From Chionis minor (taxonomy: Eukaryota; Chordata; Aves; Charadriiformes; Chionididae), in contig VZSF01004814.1 in NCBI GenBank assembly GCA_013398295.1, forward strand, positions 51,357-115,356: a stretch of 64,000 bases of DNA. Direction: 5' to 3'. Of this stretch, positions 23,521-35,200 are shown one piece after another. Numbering within the stretch: the stretch's first letter is position 1; the number at the start of each line of letters is the position of its first letter. A model generated the notes under the pieces. The model saw only the letters and a program-made list of their open reading frames with translations, searched no databases and was not told the origin of the DNA. Both the position numbers and the translations under genes were made by a program.

Positions 23521-26500
23521 CTGGGGTTACAGTAAGTGGGAGAAGCCCAGGCGCAGCATGGACATTCCTTATCCCCGGCAGCGGGGAGGCACCCAAACGG
23601 GCATGGGCCTGTCCAGCCACTGCGTCCGCTGAGCTGCTGCGGAGCGGTGGCTTCCCTGCACCTCAAAATGGTCCCCCCAGAGCAGGGGCCACCGCATGGG
23701 TGCTCACACCGAACTGCCGAGTTGTCCCCGCGGGAGGTGGTGGCCATGCCAGGCTCTGTGATGGCCGGTGCCCGCTCCCAGGGGTCCGGGAAGCATCGTG
23801 AGGGGTCTTGCGAGGCTGAGCGAAGCGATTAGCCCTGGGCTGAATTGCATCACTCGGCACACAGGGAACATCCCGTGGGGCTGCGCTGCTGATTTCATTA
23901 GTGTGCTGAGCGCAGGAGCCTGCGATCCCCTCGGGCCGGCGGTGCGGGGATGGGCTTTGCCGCCTGGCACAGCAGCCCGGGCTCGTCCCGCCGCCGCAGG
24001 ACGAGGGGCCGGCTGCGTCACACGGCCCCTTCCCCGAGCAGCGCGGCGGCTGCTCCTGTGCCTCGCGCCTCCAGCCCCAGTTTAGACGTGTGCCCGTTTC
24101 TTTCGGCATCAACACCTCTCGAAAGCCACCCCCTTCTGCTGCGCTTACACATCTCTGCCGAAGAGCAACGCACCTTCTCTGACACCCCTTTGCGAGGGCA
24201 AACTCCTGCTGCCTCCCACGTCCCGGCGCTCCTCTCCGCCAGCACGGCACTCCTGGGCTCTCGCTTCGTCCCCATTTCAGCCCCATCCTCGCAGCACTGT
24301 TCGCAGGAGCCTTTGTGGGACACAGCAGAGGATGAGATTGCGGTGTCTTGGTCTGCGCCTTTCACCCCAAACTGGGAGGCAAATCCCCACCAGCTTCCCC
24401 TACAGACCCCAGGTCCGTCCTCCCACAGCTTCTGCTGCCCCTCAAGCGCAGCCCGTGGGGATTGGGCCCTTCGTGGGCTCACACTCGCTCTCGCGGCGCC
24501 GCAGCCCTCTGGGAAGCATCACATTGATGCAAGATGCAGTTTAAGGTTATGAAAATGCCTAATTTTCCTGCTTATTAAAACCCAAGCCGTGCGACACCAT
24601 CTCCTTGCATCCATTTCAATGCACTTAAAATGTTTTGTCACAGCATCTCAAATAGCAGGGAAACAGGCTCATTTAGTAATTATTTTAAAGTGATTTAGAA
24701 CAGGATTGACAGCCCTGCTGACACTCCGCGCTCGCTGCCTGCTGGATTCAGGGGCTCCCCGCCTGCCCCCCACGGGATGCTGTGTCCGACCGCGGAGGGA
24801 TCATGGTGGGACCCTCTCTGGGATCCTCATCCTTCCCACATCCAAAGGGGCTCCCGGAGCTGGAGGTCTCTCAGCCTGCACATAGTGAATTGCACCTATT
24901 TTACCTGCTGGGCGGCAGAGCGATGCGAGAGCATTTGGTCTTCGCTTCGGGCACGCTTGTGCGTTGCCCGTCACCCCGGCCAAGCCACCCGTGCTCCGGG
25001 GAGCAGCACGTTACTGGGAGCAGCCGCTCCAGCACCCCATCTGCCCGTCTTCCCGCTCTGCCGGGGCTGTGGGCGCCGGTGCTGCCCCAGAAGAGCTGCC
25101 CTGGCTCCTCTCGCCGGGTCAGGCACAGCCTGTGGCAGAGCAAGCGGTGTTTGCCGCGGGCAGTGCCAGGCTCCCACCATCTCTTGGCATCACTCCGGCT
25201 CACAGAAGTCTTCCTACGGCAAGCAAGTTTTCTGCTGATGCCTTAAGAAGCTTTGCTATAATAGCGCAGTGTTAGCATTTAAAAACCAACTTTTTCTGCA
25301 AACAGCCTGTCTGACCCCCTGGATCCCGCTGGGCTCCGGAGCGAGCTGGGACCTGTGGGCTGGATGCGGCTGGGCAGGGTGGATTCGACCCAGTCAGACG
25401 GGGTCTGGGCTGCTGGCACCAGGCTGTCACGGTGCCATGTTCACCGTTCCGCTGCCGGACACGGAGCTGGGGGGACCCACAGGGAGCGCGGGTGGGTTTG
25501 GTTGCCCATCCTGGGGCTGCAGGGTTGACAGCTTGGTCCTGGGGAGCCCGACACGGGGCCGTAGTGTTGGGCATCTCTGCTGTGAGCAGGCTGGAGCGAC
25601 TGGGGGCCGAAGACGGTCAGATTTGAATCCGAGGGGACTTCACACCTCTTGCCCTGTGTGCAATACAGAGCCCCTAAAAGGCAAAGCGATATTTGTAAGG
25701 TAGAAAGAGGAGGGAAGGGTGGGGGCTGCTGGGTGCTGGCCACCGGTGGAAGGAAATTGGATGTTCTCTGCACAGAAAGCAGCGCTGGTAGGAGCAGCAG
25801 AAAGCCAGAGCTGATAGCAGTCCTTCCCCTGGAGGAAGCAGCTCCATGAAATATTGATGGGATTCACACACAGCAGACAAGCGGTGTGAGCTGCATTGCA
25901 GAGCTCGGAGCCGTGCAGCCGGGAAGGCAGCGGCTGCTGGGTAATGGGAAAAGCTCCTTTTCCACAACGCCTCCGTGCTGGCCGAGGTCGGTACCAGCCC
26001 CAGCCCCACCACGGCGGTGCCAGCCCTCAGTGCCCAAGCACCAGGCGAGGGGCTGGGTGCAGGTGGTCCCATCCCCGACCCATCCCGGGGGCCATCAGAG
26101 GCCCTGGGCTGGTTTCTTACGTCCCCGCTGCCTCCCAATGGAAGTGGCCCAGTTTTTGGGGCCGCATGGCTGCAGTATCACGCTACCCAAGGTGGCTGCT
26201 GGCAGCTGCCACGTGCCTGCTGGCGTGTGTCCCCAGCGAGGTCCTGCTCCATCCCAAGTCACCCATCATGGCCAAAGCCAGCACCGAGGCTGGGCCAGTG
26301 CGAGGCACCAAGATCTGCCCTGCGGGAGCCGGGTCCGGGCAGCACGTCTGCGGGATGAGAACGGACCATCAGGGATGCCCCGGCGCTTGCCGCAGTGCCA
26401 CGAGCCCACGTCCGCCGGACAGCTAACCCGGCAGGCTGGGCTCGGCGGGAGCTGGCCGTCCCCCAGTCACAGCCCTGCTGGGTGGCTTTTGCTCCTCTGA

Positions 26501-29500
26501 TTCTTTTATGTTGCCTAGGAAACGACGGGATTCAGCACAGATCTGATTTAACCGAGCGGCAGACGTCACGCAGGGACACGGGGGAAAGGGACAGCGTGGT
26601 CAGGGCACTGGCCCTGGGCTCCTGGTGTCCTGCAGGGGGTTTAGCCCAAGATCGGGCCACCAGACAGGGGCAGACATGGGTGCCCCCAGCTCCCGCGCCT
26701 GTCCCCCCCCACCCAGTGAAAGACAGCTGCGAGGTGGATGTGGGAAGATGCCGTGTTCCTGCCTGTCCCTCCTGGAGATACTTGGTTGCCTGTCCTGGTG
26801 CTCCTGGATGGATCCCATCTGCCAGGAGCATGGATTCTGCTGGAGCTGCAGCATCCAGGCTGGCTGGAGATGGACATGAGCTTTGTGAATGGGGATGGCG
26901 AGGAAGTCACCATGGCCGAGGTGCATGTGGGCACAGCTGGGATCGAGGAAGACGCATGCTCCAGCACGGGGCAGTTGGTTCTGTGTGTCACTGCTGCGTT
27001 GGAGACCCCCATGCAGGGCTCCAGCTCCTCTTGCTCTGGGTCCCAGTGGTGCTCCCAGTCTGTTCCCATGCACAGGAGCAGCATGGAGGAGAGCATCTGG
27101 AGCAGAAAGGCTGTTCAGACCCGATGTGCTCCCAGGCTCGAGGAATACCATCCCACTGCTTATCCCAGAAGAGATGCGATGCATTGCTTGGGTCACTGGA
27201 AGAGCCGGTCTCCATGAAACCAGCTCTCAGCTCTGGGGGACATCGCCAGGCCACAACATTGGCTGCTGTCACCATCATCCCGTCAGCAGGTCTGTGCAGG
27301 GGACCGAGCTCTTCATCCACATGACCACCAGCACTTCCCATCCCGGTGGAAAACCTCCGGCTGCCACAGACTGGTCTGCATAGTCACCTTCTCGGCAAAG
27401 CCCCGCGTGCCGGGTCACTGCCAAAACAAGCAGTTCCTGGTGCTGCTCTGCCATCCCTCCCGGAGAGCAGCTCCAACGCCCGGAGTGGCTGAGCAGCTCC
27501 GGTGTTTTATCCTCCTGCTCCCACCCAAGCGCAGGCACTTGCCTTTTGGAGAAACATCTGGACTGGAGCAACCCGGCTGGAGCATGCCATGGAGTTTGCC
27601 CCATGGTCCTCCTCCTCCTCCTCTTCTTCCTGGCCATGGGCTTGCAAATCCTCGCTCGCACAATAATCAGGCCTTTTTCCAGGTGCACGGGCAGGGGTTG
27701 GCGTGGGCTGGAGCATCCGTGGGCAGGAGCGGCTCCGGGAGGATTCCCGAGCACAGCCCCAGCTCGGCCCTATCCAAACTTCTCCCCTCTAAGCTCGACT
27801 TTTCCCGCAAATGGAGCACATTCAGACCCGTCCTTTAATTCCAACGTTTCTATTTCCCGTGGAGATTGTGCAGGAGGATTAATGCTGCGCCCGCAGCGTG
27901 TTTCAGCCGGAATATAACTTTTATAACCTGCCTGAGCAATGAGATGTGTAACGCCAGTAGCTGGAGTTCCTTGCAAGTTCTCAGCTCATGTGCACTCTTG
28001 CTGGGCAATTAAATTTATATGAGCAACTGCCTATCAAACCTGAAGCAATTAATTAGAATTAAGTACTTTTAGGGGAAATAAGCCTTTGCTTTTCTTCCCA
28101 ATACAAGGAGGAGCCTGTGCTCGCGAGTGGTGCTGCTGCATCTTGCCCCAGTGCGTTGTGCCCTTCTCAGGACTGGCAGGGCCTCATAGCAGCAGTTCTA
28201 ACAAGCTTTTTTTCCCCAAAAGTGCAGGTTTTAGGGCCTACCTGCTCCAGATGTTGGCAGCATTTCAGCCCCCCCAGCAGGAGGGGCAGCCCCGGGGCAG
28301 GAGGACCTGGCACCCCACTGCCAGGGCTTTCCAACCCCGCCTCTCCCTGGAGCCAGCCATCCTGGGGGCTTCGAGGGAGCAGCCAGCCCCCAAAATCCCT
28401 CTGCCCCCTTCCCTGGCGAGGCAGCATCTGAGCCAGCCCCACCACCGGGGGCTCATTTATCACGTCCCTCCTCCTCCCCTTCCCCACCTGTGTGGGGACA
28501 CCTGCCGGGCTCCTCCCTCCTTCCCCACAGCCTTTGCCAAAGCATCCAATTTTTCCCATCAATATTTTGCCCCCCGTTTCTGTCTCAGTGGGATATTTGG
28601 GGCCAGGGCTCCTTCGCAGCCCCAGGTTGTTCCTCGCCGCTTGCAGCCCCTAACACCGCCTGGTCACCGGGATGTGCCGGGAGCACCGTCCAGCTCTTTG
28701 CCTCCCTGGGTCGCCTGCCACCCCCCGCCCTTGCTCCCCACTTCTCCCAGCTCCGTCACCCGCCGCAGGTCCGTGACACCCATCTGGGGGGACCCAGCAG
28801 GGTCATGGGGCGCCCGAAGCCTGGCACAGGGATGCCCCCCGCCCCGCCGAGGCGCGTCCCACCCGGCTGGACCGCTCTGCCCTGCTCGGGGCTGGGAGGA
28901 GAACTGGGTCAGCCATGTAACCATGGAGATGCTGAAGGAGATGCTGAAGCAGCGCCGGCACAGCCCCGCTCTCCAGAACCCTTTAAAGATTAACCAGACC
29001 CGTCACCCTCCGTCTCCAGCCGGGAATGGGGCTGGGGGGCTGAGCCTGCTCCTCGGCAGGGAGAGCGGGGTGGGTGCTGCCCCATCCTCCTCCACCTGCG
29101 CAGGGCGGTAAGATGCCTCTGTCTCCTCTTTTCCTTCGGGGTGCCAGCACGGGGAGGGCTCGGCCTCCGGCAGCCTCGCCGCAACGGCGATGGAAAAGCA
29201 ACAAGGAACCCGTTTTCCTGCCAGTCGTGCTTTCCTGCGCGGTGCGCATCGGTGCCGGGCGCTGCCTGCCTGTCTGCCCAGCAACCGGGGGGATGCTACA
29301 GCCATGACACCTCTCCCGGCTGCTCAGCCGGTGCCCGCTGGCTCCGTGCATCCCGCGGCCATCCCAGCCCGCGGGGGGAGCGGGCCCGGCTCGCTGGAGA
29401 AGGACGGTGCGTGGCGGCGGTAAGGGCTGGTGGGGGCTGCGGGCGTTGCCCCCCACCCCGGCGGCTCGGGGATGTGCTTCCACGGCAGGGAAGGAGAGGG

Positions 29501-31953
29501 CTTGCATGGGATCCAGGCGCTGCTGGAGCGTCGCGGCGGTTTGTTGTGAGAACCCCGGTGTTTTGCAATGTGGAGAATAAATAAAATACAGAGGAGGGGG
29601 GGTGGCGAAGGGAAGCGTGGTGCCGTTCCCTGCATCCCCCGCCCGCTGCTGGGGAAAGGGAGCCGGCGGAGAGGCAGCGTCGGAGCTGCCTGTGCCGGCC
29701 GAGGATGCTGTCGCGGTGCCGAGGCCGGCTTGGTGGTGGGAGCCACGGGCTCCGGTGCTTTCGGCGCTCGTGCACGGTCTCCGGCTGAGCTCCCTGATCT
29801 CCCCGTCCGGCACCCACTCTCCACAGAGGCCAAAAGCGGACTGGGATAAGAGATAAGGGGTAAAATTATGGGCAGGGTAAAGAAAATCCTTCCTTTGGAT
29901 TGGGGAGCGTGCGCTCCCCTTCCTTTGCAGTGGATTATCCTCCCATGTGTTGCATTGGAAATGATCCCATTAGCGCTGTGCTCTCCTGATCTAATTTGCT
30001 GCCACCAGAGCCCCGTGCTCTTGTGGCGACTGAAGCGCCGAGCGGGGAAAAACACCAGCGGGAGCCTTTTGTGTTTTTCTGGCCGTGGAAATAGCGGGGC
30101 TGGGTCGTGCCACGGCTCTTCTCGCCCGTCACGCCACCCGGAGGGGCCCGAGCTGGGCGCTGCGTCCGGCGGAGCCTCCGGCGAAGGGACCTGCGTTCGT
30201 TGAGGCCCAGCCTAACGACAGGTTTGCGGGTGGGGAAACTGAGGCATGGGGAAGGGGAGCGGCGTGCAGCTGAGGGCGCGCTGGGGTGGCGGTTGGGATC
30301 CATCCCTCGCGGCAGGCGCTTCCCAAGAGAAACCCCAGCCCTTGTGAGCGGCCGCAGCGGGTTTGGAGCCTGGAGGGCGCCTGGAGAGCGGCGGGTGGCG
30401 TCGGAAAATGCTTGTCCCAGAGGTCCCAAAGCTCCCAAAGGTTGTGGCTGAGCCCCGACCCCTCCTCGAGCAGACGCTGAGCGTAGGGCAAGCGCTGTTG
30501 GCTGCTCTCGCCCATCTCACCTTGCCGTCGGCACGCGGCTGTGCCGGGGCGGCTCCGGAGCCGGTGCTCACCCCACGCCGACGGCTTTATCCGAGGGGCT
30601 CGAGCCATCGTGCAAGTGTTTGTTCAGCAGCAAAGGCAGAAAATCCTCCAGGCAGCGGCTGCAGAAGGGGAGGCGGGTGCTACCGGCCTGGTGCACCCCA
30701 AATCTTGCAAACTGCAAGCGGCCGTGCCGGGGTCCCGCTCGGCTGTGAGGGGTGGGGGTGAAAGCGGTGGGTCGCTGCCACGCACTTGCCCGAGGGAGCC
30801 GGGGCAGAGCCGGGGCAGAGCCAGGGAGGGGGTGGAAACCACCAGCCAGAAGGGAAACGTGGGGCGGCCGCTTCTCTCTGGGAGCTCGTTAACAATATTA
30901 ATGACTAATCGCCCACTTGCCCCTGTTTGCGTCCCTGCTGTAATTGATAAATCGGTGAGTTCGGGGCTGCTGGAGCCAAGCCTGTGGCTCCCGCCAGGTC
31001 TCAGCCCAACCGTGCCCCTGCGAAGCTCCTTGCCCCGGCGGCAGCGGGCAGCAGAAGCCCCCCACCCTGCCCCACTCCCCGTTCCCAGCCATAACTTATC
31101 CTCTACGCTTGCAGCCGTCTCTCTCCCTTGAAAGAGAAATATTTTTCCAGGTGCTGCCTCCATCCATTATCATAAAGTGGCTTCACTTGGCCTGGAGTTA
31201 ATAATTCACCTTTCCCTGGAAGATGGATGCTCCCATCCCGCCGGAGTTTAAATATTCATGGGGAAGGGAAGGCAGAAACCACTGCGCCACGCGGGAGGTC
31301 TGGCAAACGCATCGCGGCCTCTGCCGCCGGCGAACGCTCCGGTCCCCAGCACCCCGGCACCCCCGCGGGACCCCTCCGGCCACCACCTGCTGCCGGGGTG
31401 TCCCGGTGGACCCCAGGAGCAGCCCGGCGCGGTTTGCGGGGCCGGGGCCGGATCCAGCCGGGGTGGCAGGCAGCCATCTCGGGGTGGAGCAACCGCGTAG
31501 GGATGCTGCAGCCGCGGTTCGGAGAAGGAGACGTGCGGGAGGAACTTTGCTGGTTGTGATTTTGGACACCTTCAGCAGGGGGTGGACGGGGCTGTCCCCA
31601 AGCCTCAGGGTCCCCTCCTGCTCCCAAGCTGGGCAGTCTGGTGACGCACCAAGCCCTCTGGCCACCGGTGGGTCCCTCCTGGCCATCAGGGGCTGTCTGT
31701 GTCCCGTGGGGACAAGGCTGGTGGGTCCATCCCATGGCCCGGCTGCACAGGGGTCCTGCACCCCTTCCGTCGCCAGCCCCGGGTGGGGAAAAATGGTCCC
31801 AATGGGTTGTGCCAGCGGAATGTCGTGGCTTTGTAAATGCCTTGGGAGACCGTCCATCCCCATGTGGCTGCTCTGGGTGGGAGCGCGGTGACATGGCCAG
31901 CGCCACCACCCAGCGCAGCTGGCCCTGACGCGTCCCCTGGCTTCCCCCCACAG
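23521..31953 (+). other. RIMS3: Probable RIMS3 5' intron(s), no coding exon recognised
   Basis: This leads up to the acceptor CCCCCCACAG at 31944-31953. It is mostly GC-rich with several AT-rich islands (27.9-28.1, 30.9 and 31.1-31.2 kb) that may be conserved noncoding elements. Further CpG-rich patches lie at 29.1-29.5 and 30.1-30.9 kb. Plus-strand donors GGCG|GTAAGA (exon end 29107) and GGCG|GTAAGG (exon end 29420) are candidate noncoding first-exon ends. Long open frames are present but none resembles a known protein. Confidence 0.55.
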
Positions 31954-32004
31954 CTGATCCCACCCAGCAGAGCCGGGGCCCGGCGAGCACGCCAGCGGCT
32001 GACC
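31954..32004 (+). other. RIMS3: RIMS3 5' UTR part of the first coding exon
   Basis: 51 bases between the acceptor (CTTCCCCCCACAG) and the ATG. The acceptor directly upstream shows that at least one noncoding exon lies further left. The start codon context is GACCATGT. Confidence 0.8.
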
Positions 32005-32224
32005 ATGTTCAACGGGGATGCCAGCTCCTCGGCGGCCAGGAATGTCGTCCGCAGCTCCAGCATCAGCGGCGAGATGTACAACATCGAGAGGAGCACGCGG
32101 GGCAGCGCCGACTCCGTCACCATCACCGCCAGCAAGAAGAGGCGCTCCAGCCTGGGCGCCAAGATGGTGGCCATCGTGGGACTGTCCCAGTGGAGCAAGA
32201 GCACGCTGCAGCTCAACCAGACCG
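32005..32224 (+). CDS. RIMS3: RIMS3 coding exon 1
   Basis: Encodes residues 1-73 plus the first base of codon 74. It contains the basic, Ser-rich conserved N-terminus (KKRRSSLGAK, VGLSQWSKSTLQL). Donor ACCG|GTGAGC. The split codon G|AG joins to exon 2 as Glu, giving NQTEGGPKKLRSN. Confidence 0.96.
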
Positions 32225-35200
32225 GTGAGCCGCCGCGGCCCCCCCGGCGCTGCCAGCTTCCCCCAGCTCGGCCCGTTGCTTTTGGGAGAGGTGCACGCTC
32301 CCGGCTGCCCAAGGCAATGCTTTAACCGCCCCTGTCTGATGGAGACACCTAAAAATAAAACAGCGTAAATTCCCACCCCGGCATTTCTCCAGGTGCCAAA
32401 ACCCGTTTGCAGACCCGAGGCGGGGAGGCTGCGGGAGCTCTGCCAGCGTGGGGGGAGTCTGGGCTCAGTGTCCCCCCCAGTCCCGGCTGCGGGCAGGGAG
32501 GGAGGGAGCTCGGAGAAAGGACTTGTCAAACGGTCTGGGCTCTGGGAAATATTTAAATGCTTAAAATAGCTTGTTAAAGGGCGGGGGAAGCAAAAAGCTC
32601 ATTCTAGTGCAGGATTTTTCTCTAGTTATTGCTTTTATATTCTGGTTCTTGCTGGCATTTCATGATCTGGGAGCTGTTCTATAAAGAGAGGAGTTAATTT
32701 GGAGCCCTCCAGCCCTGCACATCCGAGGTGTTTCTGAAGGGGTGCGATTATCCCCAGGAGCCAAGGGAGAAGTGCCGGAGCCGGGGAGAACCGCACCTGG
32801 GGACGGCGGGACCAGGGACCCCCCCCAGCTGCCGGTGCCCAGGGGAGCAGCACCCGCTCCGGGGCGATCTGCCAGGATCAGGCAAACGCTTCCATGGGGA
32901 CAGCCCCGAATTAGCAGGACAAACCTCACTCCCCCAGGAGCGGCCGTGGTGCGGGGCCAACACGCACGTGCTCACGCAGCAGGAGTGGGGCTGCCGGCAA
33001 TACCGGCGATGCCAGGGCTGCCGGCAGTGCCAGGGATGGATGCTCCGGCCACGCTCCTCCTTCTGCCACCTGCCACCGCCTGGGACGTGTGGCCGCGGGG
33101 ACGGTGTAGCCGTCTCCAAAAGGGAGACTTCGCTGATCAGTCTGTGCTGGGGCCCTGCCTGCTTGTGGCACTGGGGGGACCTGCATGGCACCTGTCCCCT
33201 GTGGCACGGGGACATCGGCCCTGAGGATTTTGGAGGCTGGGAGGTGGCTCTGTGGCAGCACAGGCCAGGCGGAGGGCTGCGATGGCATCAGCACATATGA
33301 GCTGAGCCTGGCAGGTCTCAGCACGCGGGGCTGGGACACGGGGGGAGCGCTGGCAGCCCGCGGATTTCCAGCACGGTGTGAGTGGCACTGGGACATGTGC
33401 CCGTGCGTATTCCTGCAGGGTTTCATCCCAGGGAAAGGTCCCCTAAATCACAGTGAGTAACGTACCCAAGATGGGGAACAGGACACAGGGAAGCTCCAGC
33501 TGTGCGCGGCACCACGGTTCCCCATCTGGTTTGGTGCCCGTCCGGTTTGACGCCCGTCCCGCAGGAGGGCCCGGGGGCAGCGAGCAGTTTGGGTGGGTCT
33601 GGGCTCACCCCTGTCTCATTTTCCAGAGGGTGGCCCCAAAAAGCTGCGCAGCAACATCCGGAGGAGCACGGAGACGGGCATCGCGGTGGAGATGAGGACC
33701 AGGGTCACCCGGCAAGGCAGCCGGGAATCCACCGACGGCAGCACCAACAGCAACAGCTCCGACGGCACGTAAGGCACCGCGGTGCGGGATGGGAGCTGGG
33801 GCTGGGCACCCTCCCCGCGCTCCCGGGGGATCTCACTTGAGGCCCGGCAGCCCGATGCTCCACGAAAGCCCTTCGCTCTCCCCGGCGCAGGTTCATCTTC
33901 CCCACGACCCGGCTGGGTGCCGAGAGCCAGTTCAGCGATTTCCTCGACGGGCTGGGGCCAGGCCAGCTGGTGGGGCGGCAGACGCTGGCCACCCCCCCCA
34001 TGGGTGAGTGCCGGCCGCGGGGGGCTCCCTGCCTGGGGAGGGGGGTGCCGTCTCCAGCCCCGCAGAGCAAGGGTTGTCCCTTGGCTGGTGCCGGCCTGGG
34101 AAGTGCTTAAGGATGCTCCGGCGAGAGGGAAGGGGCTGCGGTGGGGAAGGTGGCTGCCTGGTCCTCCGCAGGGCACCGGCTCCGGGAGACGGGCGCCATC
34201 CCTGCACCCTCCCTTGCTGCCCAGCACGTGCCGGGTGGGTGCATGGCTTGCGGGTGCTCTGGCCTTCCGTGCTGCTCCTGCGGCCGGCTCCGCGAGGGGA
34301 GGGAATGTCGTGCAGGGCTCCAGGCAGGACACCCGCTGGGGGAAACAGCAGCTCTGCCTTTTCCCGAGGCCTCTTCTGTCCCTCTGCTGTGCGTCAGCTG
34401 CTCCGAGCATCCCGCTGCAGAGGGGACCCACCAAAACTGCGTTTTGTTCCATTTTTCCTTGTTAAATCCAAAATGGCTACAGAAAATCACGCCCTAAGTC
34501 TGAATTTCCAGCCAGCAGCAGCGTGTCCCCGGCTGCTCCCAGGGCACACCAAGGTGTCTGCTCCGTGTCCTGCTGAGGCGCTGGAGCTGCTGGGAATGGG
34601 GAGAGCTGCCTCGAGGGGGACACAGTTGCCAGGGTCCCCTGTCCCACCCCCCCATCCCCACAGCATGGGGACCTGGTCCTGCTGGCCCTGCATAAACCCC
34701 CGCTGGGAGGGGAGGGAAGGGAAGGGGGGCAGTTGGACCCCTCTGGGTTTGCCCACCTTCCCCGGGAGGGGGAACCTCCAGCTTCCCTTGGGATGAGGTC
34801 CCGCAGTGCCCGCAGCATGCCGAATCGCGACGGCTCCCACCATTCCCCCGCTGCGGCGTCAGCCGGTTCCTCGCGCAGCCCCCGCTGCTGGCCCTGACTT
34901 GCTGTTGAAATGCCAAGTGTGTTTTGAGAACATCCAGGTTCATCTCGCTCCTATTAAACCCCGCTGGGACGTCAGCTCGCCCCTTCCCTGTCCCCATTTA
35001 CCTCCCCCCGGGGCCACAAGGCAGCGAGCGACGGGGACGTGCCCGCCAAGGGACATCCGTACGTACGAGCAGGACAGCGTAAGTGGGAGAACAACTTCAC
35101 ACCGAGACCCAGAGGTGCCCGGCCACCTTTTCTCCCGCAGATGCTCCTCCGCAGGGAGCGGGGAAGGACCCCAGTGAAGCGCCCCGGGGAGACGGGCGCT

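Noticed and set aside
26738..27217. 159-residue plus-strand frame with phrases like DMSFVNGDGEEVTMAEVHVG
   Set aside because: It looked protein-like at first, but no family was recognised, overlapping frames are equally open and there are no supporting splice sites. A database search would be needed to overturn this.
31198..32529. 443-residue minus-strand open frame
   Set aside because: It lies antisense to the first RIMS3 coding exon and is a GC-rich shadow of that region.
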